Positions 44,935 to 52,618 of a stretch of 64,000 nucleotides of DNA are shown piece by piece. The stretch's first letter is position 1, and the number at the start of each line of letters is the position of its first letter. Origin of the DNA: UBA1557 sp041675185 (GTDB taxonomy: Bacteria; Patescibacteriota; Patescibacteriia; Magasanikbacterales; UBA922); NCBI GenBank assembly GCA_041675185.1, contig JBAYUH010000001.1, forward strand, positions 15,337 through 79,336, read 5' to 3'. Under the pieces are notes generated by a model. The model did no database searches. It worked only from the letters and a program-made list of their open reading frames with translations, and had not been told where the DNA came from. The translations under genes were made by a program, and so were the position numbers.

Positions 44935-45624
44935 ATGATCAACAAAACCAAACAAGAACTCCAAGCTCGTCTCAAAAAAATCCAAGAAAGCCTCGGCAAA
45001 ACCAAAGATATTGAATTAAAAAAACTTTCCGAATTCGGCGACGAGGTCTTCGCTGCTTTTGAGCGCGCCATGAATACTCTCGATGCCAAGACCAATGTCT
45101 TAACCGAGCTAAAAGCTCAACGAGAAAAACTAAAACAATGGAAAATAAGTTCACTCAAGAGTATTTTTCCTATCAATCTTCGTTATTTGATTAGTATGCC
45201 ATTTATCTATGGTATGTTTGTTCCAGCACTATTTTTCCATATTTGTATGGAAATTTATCATCAAATAGCTTTTAGATTCTATAGTATTCCACGTGTTAAA
45301 GCTAGAGATTATTTCATTTACGATCGACAATTACTTCCCTACCTCAACTGGTTAGAAAAATTCAATTGTGTCTATTGTAGTTACTTCAACAATCTTCTTC
45401 GCTATGCTACTGAGATTGCTGGACGTACAGAGCGCTACTGGTGCCCAATCAAATATGCCAATAGAATAAGAAAAACACATAGTCAATACAATAAATTTGT
45501 TGATTATCTCGATGCCCAAAATTTCCACGACAAATGGGAAAACTTGAGAGATTTTTCTGATATCAAAGAAACTGAGAAAAAAACTTGTGATTTTATTGAA
45601 AAGAAAAAAGATACCATTGCCTAA
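44935..45624 (+). CDS. Conserved-looking membrane protein, unknown function
   Basis: 229 residues. N-terminal amphipathic coiled coil (about 1-70), a hydrophobic segment at about 85-115 (LRYLISMPFIYGMFVPALFF), then a Cys-rich cytoplasmic-looking part: FNCVYCSYFNNLLRYATEIAGRTERYWCPIKYA, with CxxC and a third Cys 28 residues on, next to a Tyr/Trp-rich stretch. The tail is charged and helical. I do not know the family. The three cysteines plus several His could bind a metal. It stands alone with its own promoter. Confidence 0.7.
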   Translation: MINKTKQELQARLKKIQESLGKTKDIELKKLSEFGDEVFAAFERAMNTLDAKTNVLTELKAQREKLKQWKISSLKSIFPINLRYLISMPFIYGMFVPALFFHICMEIYHQIAFRFYSIPRVKARDYFIYDRQLLPYLNWLEKFNCVYCSYFNNLLRYATEIAGRTERYWCPIKYANRIRKTHSQYNKFVDYLDAQNFHDKWENLRDFSDIKETEKKTCDFIEKKKDTIA

Positions 45625-45688
45625 AATAAAGGTTTTTGTTATATTAGATAAAGGAGATTAGTGTAAAATAAACAAATTTAATATATAT

Positions 45689-47176
45689 ATGCCTCACAGA
45701 AATCAGACAATCAACGGTCTTATCAAAAAAATAGAATCCTATGACAAAAAGGCTGATTTTGATATGATTCGTCTTGCCTTTGATTTCGCCAATGAAGCCC
45801 ACAAAGGACAAACAAGACGCTCTGGAGAGCCATATATCACCCATCCTTTGGCAGCAGCCTATATCTTGGCAAATATGTCCATTGATCCTGTTATCATCGT
45901 AGCTACCCTATTACACGACGTTCCAGAGGATACAAGTAGAACATTGGAAGACATCAAAGAAAATTTTGGCGAAGAAATATATACTTTGGTCAAAGGTATT
46001 ACCAAATTGGGAAAACTAAAATATCGTGGTGTCGAAAGATATATTGAAAACTTACGCAAAATGTTTATAGCTATGGCTGAAGATGTCCGTGTGATGATTA
46101 TGAAATTTGCTGACAGAATTCACAATCTGACAACTCTTGATGCCTTACCACCACAAAAAAGATATCGTATTGCCTTAGAGAGTCTAGAAATATATGCTCC
46201 TATTGCCAATCGTCTAGGTATGGATGAGATGAAAGGAGAACTTGAAGATTTGTCTTTCAAATTCGTCTATCCAAAAGAATACGAACGAGTCAAAAAAATG
46301 CGTGATGAAAAATTACAAGGAAAAGAAAAATACTTCAAACACATTATTGATATTACCAAAAAAGAATTAGACAAATCCAATATCTCAGTTATTTCTATTC
46401 ATGGTAGAAATAAAAAATTATACAGTCTTTACAAAAAACTACTCAACAAAAACAACGAAATAGCTAGAATTTATGATATAGTCGCGATTCGTATTATTGT
46501 GGACAATATTGCCAAATGTTATGCAACTCTAGGAATTTTGCACAGTATCTGGAAACCAATCAAAGGACGAATCAAAGACTATATTGCTCAACCAAAACCA
46601 AATGGTTATCAATCTTTGCATACCACAGTATTTGCTGAAAATGGTGAGCCTGTCGAATTCCAAATTCGTACTTTGGAAATGAACGAAGACGCTGAATATG
46701 GTATTGCAGCTCACTGGCACTATGACGAAAACGGTAGCAGAAGACCAAACAAAGAAATAAAATGGGTTCAAGAACTTGCCCAAATTCAAAAAGATATTTT
46801 GAACAAATTATCTGATTTAGAAGAAATGAAAGTAGATTTTTTACAAACCAGAATTTTTGTACTTACCCCAAAAGGTGATGTGATAGATTTGCCAGAAGGA
46901 GCTACGCCTGTGGATTTTGCTTTTCATATTCACTCAGATATTGGTAACAAATGTATAGGATCACGTGTCAATGAAAAAATGGTTAGTCTAGACACAGAAC
47001 TTAGAAATGGTGATATCGTAGAAATTACTATTGACAAAAACCGCAAAGGACCAAGTATTGATTGGCTCAAATTTGTCAAAACTCATACAGCAAAAGAGCA
47101 TATCCTAAATTATACCAGACCAAAAAGTAGTATTGCCAAATTCTTCAATATTTTGCCGAAGAAGGGAGAGAAATAA
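45689..47176 (+). CDS. (p)ppGpp synthetase/hydrolase, RelA/SpoT type
   Basis: 495 residues. HD hydrolase domain: H52 in ITHPLAAA, H76-D77 in LLHDVPEDT, and FADRIHNLTTL. Synthetase domain: IHGRNKKLYSLYKKL, YDIVAIRIIV, KPNGYQSLHTTV and EFQIRT. TGS domain near 385-450 (VFVLTPKGDVIDLPEGATPVDFAFHIHSDIGNKC). It ends there: no zinc-finger or ACT domain, about 200 residues shorter than standard Rel. Controls the stringent response; both activities look intact, though the usual HDVVEDT is HDVPEDT. Confidence 0.9.
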   Translation: MPHRNQTINGLIKKIESYDKKADFDMIRLAFDFANEAHKGQTRRSGEPYITHPLAAAYILANMSIDPVIIVATLLHDVPEDTSRTLEDIKENFGEEIYTLVKGITKLGKLKYRGVERYIENLRKMFIAMAEDVRVMIMKFADRIHNLTTLDALPPQKRYRIALESLEIYAPIANRLGMDEMKGELEDLSFKFVYPKEYERVKKMRDEKLQGKEKYFKHIIDITKKELDKSNISVISIHGRNKKLYSLYKKLLNKNNEIARIYDIVAIRIIVDNIAKCYATLGILHSIWKPIKGRIKDYIAQPKPNGYQSLHTTVFAENGEPVEFQIRTLEMNEDAEYGIAAHWHYDENGSRRPNKEIKWVQELAQIQKDILNKLSDLEEMKVDFLQTRIFVLTPKGDVIDLPEGATPVDFAFHIHSDIGNKCIGSRVNEKMVSLDTELRNGDIVEITIDKNRKGPSIDWLKFVKTHTAKEHILNYTRPKSSIAKFFNILPKKGEK

Positions 47177-47202
47177 ATATTGAGTTAACAAACAACTAAA
47201 TA

Positions 47203-47242
47203 TCAAAAAAACATATTCTAAAAAAGAATATGTTTTTAATTT
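47203..47242. terminator. Bidirectional terminator
   Basis: AAAAACATATTC and GAATATGTTTTT flank a seven-base loop, with A and T runs on both sides; it serves the converging rel gene and the coiled-coil gene. Confidence 0.88.
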
Positions 47243-49834
47243 TTAGATATTAGAATCTACAGTTATACCAAAATTATCTTTAATCTTTTGTCTGATACTT
47301 TCAGATCTATTTTTTACAATTACTAAGTCTTCCTTACTTAAGACAGATATTTTTTCTGTTTTATTAAACTCTTTGAAAGAATAGTATTGTAACTCCGTTT
47401 TTATACCTCTACTTTCAGAAATTAATTTACCAGTAGGAAGTTGTTCATCTTCTACTGCTTTAACTTTAGCGATGTATTCTGCTTTTTTAAAATTCTCATT
47501 CTTTTTATTTACTTCAAAATCCTGACCATTTTCATCTTGCAAAGTTTCACTTTTTTTAAAAACACCAAATTTAACACTATTAAGAGTATCCAAAACTTTT
47601 GACAATTTTATTTTTTCATTTGGTAAATCAGCGATTTTTGCTTCAATTTCTTTGTATCTAGGTATAGAGCTATCTATAAAAGATTCTATCTTATCCAATT
47701 CTTTCAACAATTCAACCTTTTTTTGTTCTGATTCTAATTTTTGTTTTTCTGCCCTGTCACGTTCATACTTAGCGTCTTCCTCAGCCTTTTTGGCTTTTTC
47801 AGCTTCATATTTTTTGATTGCTTCTTCAGATAATTTTTTTGATTCAACCTTTTTTTTCAAATTATTGATACGTAAATCTATACTAGAATGTAATTCTTTA
47901 ATTTTTGTATATGATATTTGTGTCTCTGCATCAAGTGGTTTTTTTATTTGGTTAAGAATTTTTTCAATAAAAGTTTTTTGATTCTCTTTCGTTTGGATAT
48001 TTTTTTCCATTTCCGCAATAGTAACGTCTGTTTGTGAATCTAATAATGAAGAAGTTTCTACTATATCCACTATTTCATCTTTACTAGATAACAATATTTC
48101 TTTGTTGTGTGCATGTCGTGCATTTTCTTCAGCTTCAAATTGTCTTTGTTGCGCTTCAACCTCCTCTTTCTTCCTTTTTGATTCAGCTTCCTGTTGTTCT
48201 TGTTTTTTAAATTCAACTTCTTTTTCTTGCGCTGCTTGGTAGTCCAGTTTTAATTTAATCTCAAGACCAAAATTTCTTATGTAGGAAGGAGACTCTTTAT
48301 GCTTCTTTAGTATGTCATCTATTTCACTTAATGTATCACCTGCTGAACGGTAGTCTGAATCTTTAACTACATACTGAGGATAGCTTTCGGGAAAATGGCC
48401 GTTTCTATCTACTAATTGAATTGTATATCCTACATTTTTTCTTAGTTCATTTATTTTTTGAAAAAATTCTTTGATTTTATTTTCATCAACAATTTTACCT
48501 GTGTACAGATCAGCTCTTGTTTGAGAAAGAGATTCTTGTTCTCGTAACAAGTCACCATTTTCTATTTTTTGTATTACGTCGCTGACCAATTTTTCTTTTT
48601 TTTGTATAAACTCTCGAGAATAAATTAGATCACCTTTATTTTTAGTAATCTGCGCGACTTGTTCAATATCCAGATTATTCACTATTTCCTGCATCACTTC
48701 TGGTGACAAATTGCGTATCATTTTGTAATCCAAACTTTTTGATTGAGGATTAATTTTTTGTGCTAATTCTTTTGTGAGCGATTTCAAATCAACTCCATTA
48801 CTCTCGTCAAGAAGAGTTTTTTCTACTAGTTCATCGCCCAAATATTTTTTTAGTATATTCTGTTTTTCTTTTTCTTCAGACTCTAAGATACTCTCTAATT
48901 CAGTCTGTAATTCCACGCCTTTTTCGGCGGTATACGTGTCTAATTCTGTTTGGCGTTTTATTTTGATTTTTGACATCACATTATCATACAATTTTTGATT
49001 TGCTTTGACGGTCTCTGCTTTTACAAGATCAGCCTTTAGTCCATCTGATTCAACAAAATCTTGTGATAGAGCATCTATTTTTTTAGTAATTCTTGTTTTT
49101 TCTTCTGCGTATTTTTGAAGTAACACCTGCATCTCCTGTTTACCTTCAGGTGGTAGTTTTTTTATCGTTGATTCAATATCACTACTCAGCTCTTTGAGTT
49201 GCGCATCTATTGTCCCATTTTTGTCTAATGACGACACACTCTCAATGACTAAATTGATATCAAGTCCACTTTTCTTTAAACTAGTCAAATATGCTGTTTT
49301 ATCTTTTTTCTCTTTTTCTCGCGCTTCTTTCCCTTCTTTTCTTTTTGATAATTCTCCCTGAGCTTTTGTACCGACAGTATCTACATTCCTTATAGTTGCT
49401 TCACGTTTTTGTGTTTCTTGTTGAGATTCTTTTAGTTTTTCTTTGAGAGATGTTACATCATCTGTTTCTTCTAATTCAAATTCTTTCATCAAATCTTCTG
49501 CAGCAGTCACTTCAAGTTTCAACTTATTCAATTCTTCTGTATACTTCTCAAGAGCAGTTTGCAATGTTGTTTTTGCTTCTCCGAGTTCCTGTAAAAAAAT
49601 TGATATTTCTTCTTCAGAAATTTCAAGAGAAATTGCTTCGTTTTGGAGTGTCTCAAAAGTTTTCATTGCATTTTCAGAAAGCGAAGATACAAGCTCAATG
49701 GCATGAAATTCTGATTGTGCGAGTTGTTCGGTATCAAGAGAAGGTTTTTCAGTTGTTGTCTTTTCCCCTTCTATCACCGGTTTTTCTATTTCTTGTTCTA
49801 ATGGAGGTATATTTTTTTCTGGTGTCCCTGACAT
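47243..49834 (-). CDS. Large coiled-coil protein, unknown function
   Basis: 863 residues, very rich in Glu, Lys, Gln and Ser, with heptad repeats nearly throughout, for example residues about 80-180 and 545-600 (QAAQEKEVEFKKQEQQEAES). No signal peptide or membrane helix, so probably cytosolic. No Walker motif, so not an SMC ATPase. Lies directly downstream of parA, parB and a small basic protein gene on the same strand, so a role in chromosome organisation or cell shape is possible, but this is only context. Confidence 0.7.
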   Translation of the reverse strand: MSGTPEKNIPPLEQEIEKPVIEGEKTTTEKPSLDTEQLAQSEFHAIELVSSLSENAMKTFETLQNEAISLEISEEEISIFLQELGEAKTTLQTALEKYTEELNKLKLEVTAAEDLMKEFELEETDDVTSLKEKLKESQQETQKREATIRNVDTVGTKAQGELSKRKEGKEAREKEKKDKTAYLTSLKKSGLDINLVIESVSSLDKNGTIDAQLKELSSDIESTIKKLPPEGKQEMQVLLQKYAEEKTRITKKIDALSQDFVESDGLKADLVKAETVKANQKLYDNVMSKIKIKRQTELDTYTAEKGVELQTELESILESEEKEKQNILKKYLGDELVEKTLLDESNGVDLKSLTKELAQKINPQSKSLDYKMIRNLSPEVMQEIVNNLDIEQVAQITKNKGDLIYSREFIQKKEKLVSDVIQKIENGDLLREQESLSQTRADLYTGKIVDENKIKEFFQKINELRKNVGYTIQLVDRNGHFPESYPQYVVKDSDYRSAGDTLSEIDDILKKHKESPSYIRNFGLEIKLKLDYQAAQEKEVEFKKQEQQEAESKRKKEEVEAQQRQFEAEENARHAHNKEILLSSKDEIVDIVETSSLLDSQTDVTIAEMEKNIQTKENQKTFIEKILNQIKKPLDAETQISYTKIKELHSSIDLRINNLKKKVESKKLSEEAIKKYEAEKAKKAEEDAKYERDRAEKQKLESEQKKVELLKELDKIESFIDSSIPRYKEIEAKIADLPNEKIKLSKVLDTLNSVKFGVFKKSETLQDENGQDFEVNKKNENFKKAEYIAKVKAVEDEQLPTGKLISESRGIKTELQYYSFKEFNKTEKISVLSKEDLVIVKNRSESIRQKIKDNFGITVDSNI

Positions 49835-49844
49835 ACAATTAAAA

Positions 49845-50015
49845 TTAAAAATTACTAATATCCCCCTTAAGTTTGACTATTTTTTTATTTTTTATAATTG
49901 CACGCATTTTACCAACAATAGATTTTTGTTGTGTTTTGAAATCTTTTATGGCTTTTGCAAATTTCTTATTTGCATCAGCAAATTTTTTGTCTAATGTTTT
50001 ATCTTTACTTGGCAT
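49845..50015 (-). CDS. Small basic protein
   Basis: 56 residues, MPSKDKTLDKKFADANKKFA and then a Lys-rich helix ending KLKGDISNF; about 17 lysines. It sits between parB and the coiled-coil gene, 10 bases before the latter, so they probably share a transcript. No ribosome-binding site is obvious and no family is recognised. Supported by good coding pattern and position only. Confidence 0.5.
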   Translation of the reverse strand: MPSKDKTLDKKFADANKKFAKAIKDFKTQQKSIVGKMRAIIKNKKIVKLKGDISNF

Positions 50016-50042
50016 ATTTTTTATAAAATAAATAAAAAAAGA

Positions 50043-50888
50043 TTAGCTCAATTCACTAATCAACCTCTTCAACTCTTCCATCGAATCAAAACTAATTATT
50101 ATTTTTCCTTTTTTAGCACTACCAGAAATTGTAACTTTTGATCCCAATTTTTCTTCCAATATTTTTTCTTGAGCAGATATATTTGGATCTTTTGAATTAT
50201 TATTTTTTTTACTGGCCACCAAACTTTCGACATCACGCACACTCATCTTTTGTCCCATCATACTTTGAAACATATCAATTTGTTCTTTTTCAGTCTTGAG
50301 ACTAAGCAAAGCCCTAGCTTTGCCAGCACTAAAATCTCCCTTGATAAGAGCCTTCTGAATGACTTCTGGTAAATCTAAAAGTCTGATAGTATTGGCAAGG
50401 GCTGGACGACTTTTGCCAAGTTGTTCGGCGGCTTGTTCTTGAGTAAGATTGAATTCCTCGAGTAAACGAGAATAAGCATAAGCTTCTTCAATAGGATTCA
50501 AATCATGTCTTTGAATATTTTCAATGAGAGCCAATTCCAATTTTTCTTGTTGGGTAGCTGTACGTATCAAAGCTGGAACAGTAGAAAGACCAGCCAAACC
50601 AGCCGCTCGCAAACGTCTTTCACCAGCAATAAGCTCATAACCACCTTCAGATCTCTCGGTCATTACCAAAGGTTGCATAATGCCATGTTTCTTGATAGAC
50701 ATTACCAAACTTTGTAATTCTTCTTCATTGAATTCTTTTCTTGGTTGTTCTGGATTAGGAACAACATCTGAAATATTTATTTGCCAGACCCTATCTGGAC
50801 CATTAATAATACCAGTTTCTTTGCGAATGATATTGAAAACTTTTTTTTGTTGAGGAATAAGTGAATTGAGACCTTTACCAAGAGCCAT
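50043..50888 (-). CDS. parB: Chromosome partitioning protein ParB
   Basis: 281 residues. N-terminal ParB/Srx domain with PNPEQPRKEFNEEELQSL and the CTP-binding GERRLRAA motif, then the HTH domain (LTQEQAAEQLGKSRPALANTIRLL) and a C-terminal dimerisation part (KKGKIIISFDSMEELKRLI). It loads at parS and slides as a CTP clamp. No exact parS-like 16-mer was spotted in the window. Confidence 0.95.
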   Translation of the reverse strand: MALGKGLNSLIPQQKKVFNIIRKETGIINGPDRVWQINISDVVPNPEQPRKEFNEEELQSLVMSIKKHGIMQPLVMTERSEGGYELIAGERRLRAAGLAGLSTVPALIRTATQQEKLELALIENIQRHDLNPIEEAYAYSRLLEEFNLTQEQAAEQLGKSRPALANTIRLLDLPEVIQKALIKGDFSAGKARALLSLKTEKEQIDMFQSMMGQKMSVRDVESLVASKKNNNSKDPNISAQEKILEEKLGSKVTISGSAKKGKIIISFDSMEELKRLISELS

Positions 50889-51003
50889 ACATTATAATAG
50901 TTAAAATTTGTAAAAAATGTTTTGTTTAAAAAATTACAACTCTCAAATTACATTTTTTGTATATTGTGATTTGTTTGGAATTTGTTTATTTATAATTGTA
51001 TAT

Positions 51004-51771
51004 TTAGTTTGAGTGTTTTTCAATAATTTCTCTAGCTAATCTTTCATAAGATTTTGCACCTTTGCCATGTGGTTCATAATGCAAAATAGATTTTCCAAAA
51101 CTTGGAGCTTCAGCCAATCTCACAGTACGTGGAATAACAGATCGGAAAATATTGTTTGGGAAATATTTGTAAAGTTCATTCATGATTTCAGTGGATAATT
51201 TGGTACGTTTGTCAAACATAGTTAATACTGCTCCCAAAATACCCAAATCTGGATGAAGATTTGTTTTTACCAATTCAACTGTTTTCAAAAGTTGTCCAAG
51301 ACCTTCCAAAGCATAATATTCTGCTTGAACAGGAATAAGTAATTCATGAGCAGCAACAAGACCATTGATAGTGAGAAGCCCAAGAGATGGTGGACAATCT
51401 ATAATAATATAATCATAAGCATGACTTACTTCTGATAATAAATCTCGTAATTGAAATTCTCTATTTTCTACATCAACTAATTCTATAGACGCACCAGCCA
51501 AATTCTGTGTAGCTGGAGCAACACGCAAACCATCGTGAGCAGTATTATAAATAATATCATGAATTCTCTTTTGTTTGGCCAAAGCTTCATAAATACCAGC
51601 TCCAACATTGTCTCTATCAATACCCAGTCCACTAGTAGCATTACCCTGTGGATCCAAATCAACAAGTAACACAAACTTCCCCATTTCAGACAAAAAAGCA
51701 GCTAAATTGATAGCTGTAGTGGTCTTACCTACTCCACCCTTTTGATTGACAACTGCAATAATTTTTGACAT
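51004..51771 (-). CDS. parA: Chromosome partitioning ATPase ParA/Soj
   Basis: 255 residues. Deviant Walker A KGGVGKTT at 11-18, VLLVDLDPQGNAT (Walker A' region), IIIDCPPSLG (Walker B). Short Soj-type form without the N-terminal HTH of plasmid ParA. Works with ParB encoded 115 bases downstream to separate replication origins. Confidence 0.95.
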   Translation of the reverse strand: MSKIIAVVNQKGGVGKTTTAINLAAFLSEMGKFVLLVDLDPQGNATSGLGIDRDNVGAGIYEALAKQKRIHDIIYNTAHDGLRVAPATQNLAGASIELVDVENREFQLRDLLSEVSHAYDYIIIDCPPSLGLLTINGLVAAHELLIPVQAEYYALEGLGQLLKTVELVKTNLHPDLGILGAVLTMFDKRTKLSTEIMNELYKYFPNNIFRSVIPRTVRLAEAPSFGKSILHYEPHGKGAKSYERLAREIIEKHSN

Positions 51772-51855
51772 ATTTTTTTATAATCCTAAGCCAACGAAAC
51801 AAGGCAAAAGATAAATTATCTTCTAAAAAATTTAATATAAATCTAACTAATTATA

Positions 51856-51884
51856 AGTATACCAAATATTGACAAAAATCACAA
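51856..51884 (-). promoter_or_regulatory. Promoter of parA
   Basis: Minus strand: -35 TTGTGA (51884-51879), 17-base spacer, -10 TATACT (51861-51856). It overlaps face to face with the plus-strand promoter at 51869-51897, so the two may interfere. Confidence 0.65.
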
Positions 51885-51897
51885 TAATCTATATAAT
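51869..51897 (+). promoter_or_regulatory. Perfect consensus promoter upstream of the tRNA-Leu fragment
   Basis: TTGACA, 17 bases, TATAAT: an exact sigma-70 consensus. A start near 51904 would place a tRNA 5' end 10-15 bases later, and indeed the first 12 bases of tRNA-Leu are found at 51916-51927. This looks like the original tRNA-Leu promoter, now separated from the intact tRNA by about 400 bases. Confidence 0.8.
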
Positions 51898-51908
51898 TCT
51901 TGCATTGT

Positions 51909-51927
51909 TAAATATGCCCGAATGGCG
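51909..51927 (+). repeat. 19-base direct repeat, copy 1 (tRNA-Leu 5' end)
   Basis: TAAATATGCCCGAATGGCG, identical to 52317-52335. It covers the base-level junction and the first 12 bases of tRNA-Leu. Confidence 0.9.
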
Positions 51928-52070
51928 CCCGTAAAGTAGAGACTACCGTCTCACTTTTGGGCTCACGGATTAAAGGCAAAAAATTTATCATAAATTTTTA
52001 CTAAGGGCATCAAGCAGTGAGCTACGAAGTAAGCCCTACTGCTTGACGGAATTGTTAAATTTATATAATT
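51928..52070 (+). repeat. Hairpin-rich leader of the GIY-YIG gene
   Basis: Two hairpins. First: AAAGTAGAGAC and GTCTCACTTT with an outer GCCC/GGGC. Second: TCAAGCAGT and ACTGCTTGA around 52009-52047. The ten-base word ATTGTTAAAT at 51904-51913 recurs at 52051-52060, so this segment itself may have been inserted. Confidence 0.6.
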
Positions 52071-52319
52071 ATGCACTACGTTTACATTTTAAAAATGTCT
52101 AACGGAAAATTATACACAGGAAGATCAGATGATTTAAAAAGACGTATCATTGAACATAATAGTGGAAAAGTAAAATCTACAAAAAATAATAGACCTTTAA
52201 AATTGATTTATTACGAAGCATTTATAGCAAAAGAAGATTCAATTAGAAGAGAAATGTATTTGAAAACAAGTACAGGAAAAAGAATGCTAAAATTACTTCT
52301 TAAAAAATCAAACAACTAA
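52071..52319 (+). CDS. GIY-YIG nuclease domain protein
   Basis: 82 residues, a stand-alone GIY-YIG domain: YVYILKMSNGKLYTG (the paired Tyr strands), Arg in SDDLKRRI, His in EHNSG, and the catalytic Glu in RREMYLKTSTG. Such UvrC-like (YhbQ-type) small proteins are common, of uncertain function; others are homing or mobile-element nucleases. Here its stop codon lies inside the second copy of the 19-base tRNA-derived repeat, so the gene fills the interval between two copies of the tRNA-Leu 5' end. That is the layout of an inserted cassette. Confidence 0.85.
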   Translation: MHYVYILKMSNGKLYTGRSDDLKRRIIEHNSGKVKSTKNNRPLKLIYYEAFIAKEDSIRREMYLKTSTGKRMLKLLLKKSNN

Positions 52320-52335
52320 ATATGCCCGAATGGCG
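52317..52335 (+). repeat. 19-base direct repeat, copy 2 (5' end of intact tRNA-Leu)
   Basis: Same bases as 51909-51927; includes the GIY-YIG stop codon and the first 12 bases of the tRNA. Confidence 0.9.
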
Positions 52336-52405
52336 GAATTGGTAGACGCGCACGACTCAAAATCGTGTTCCTTCGGGAGTGAGAGTTCGATTCTCTCTTC
52401 GGGCA
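52324..52405 (+). tRNA. tRNA-Leu (anticodon CAA)
   Basis: 82 bases. Acceptor stem GCCCGAA/TTCGGGC, D-arm GGCGGAATTGGTAGACGC, anticodon stem CACGA/TCGTG with loop CTCAAAA (anticodon CAA, reads UUG), long variable arm TTCCTTCGGGAGT, T-arm GAGAGTTCGATTCTCTC. Discriminator A; CCA is not encoded. Class II form as expected for leucine. Confidence 0.95.
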
Positions 52406-52425
52406 CAAATAGATAAATAATAAAT

Positions 52426-52491
52426 GTGAGAGTTCTTGCCATGAAGTGAGACGGAGTCTCTACTTCTGTGGCGATTCTCTCTTCGGGCACA
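52426..52491 (+). repeat. Duplicated tRNA-Leu 3' end split by a hairpin
   Basis: GTGAGAGTTC (52426-52435) and CGATTCTCTCTTCGGGCACA (52472-52491) reproduce the tRNA 3' part, interrupted by 36 bases that fold as GCCA...GAAGTGAGAC/GTCTCTACTTC...TGGC. The hairpin core is close to the reverse complement of the one at 51931-51958. Confidence 0.85.
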
Positions 52492-52496
52492 CAATT

Positions 52497-52585
52497 TAGT
52501 CAAAAGTCTAAAAGTCCATAAAGCCAAAGGTCTCTAAACCAAATGACTTTATAAACTTTTAACTTTATAGACTTTTGACTTTACT
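52497..52585. repeat. AAAGTC-family dyad block
   Basis: AGTCAAAAGTCTAAAAGTCC words, then GACTTTATAAACTTTTAACT and TAGACTTTTGACTTTAC in the opposite sense. Spacer before the metallophosphoesterase gene. Confidence 0.7.
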
Positions 52586-52618
52586 GTTCGCATTGAACAA
52601 AACAAACTTTTAACTTAA

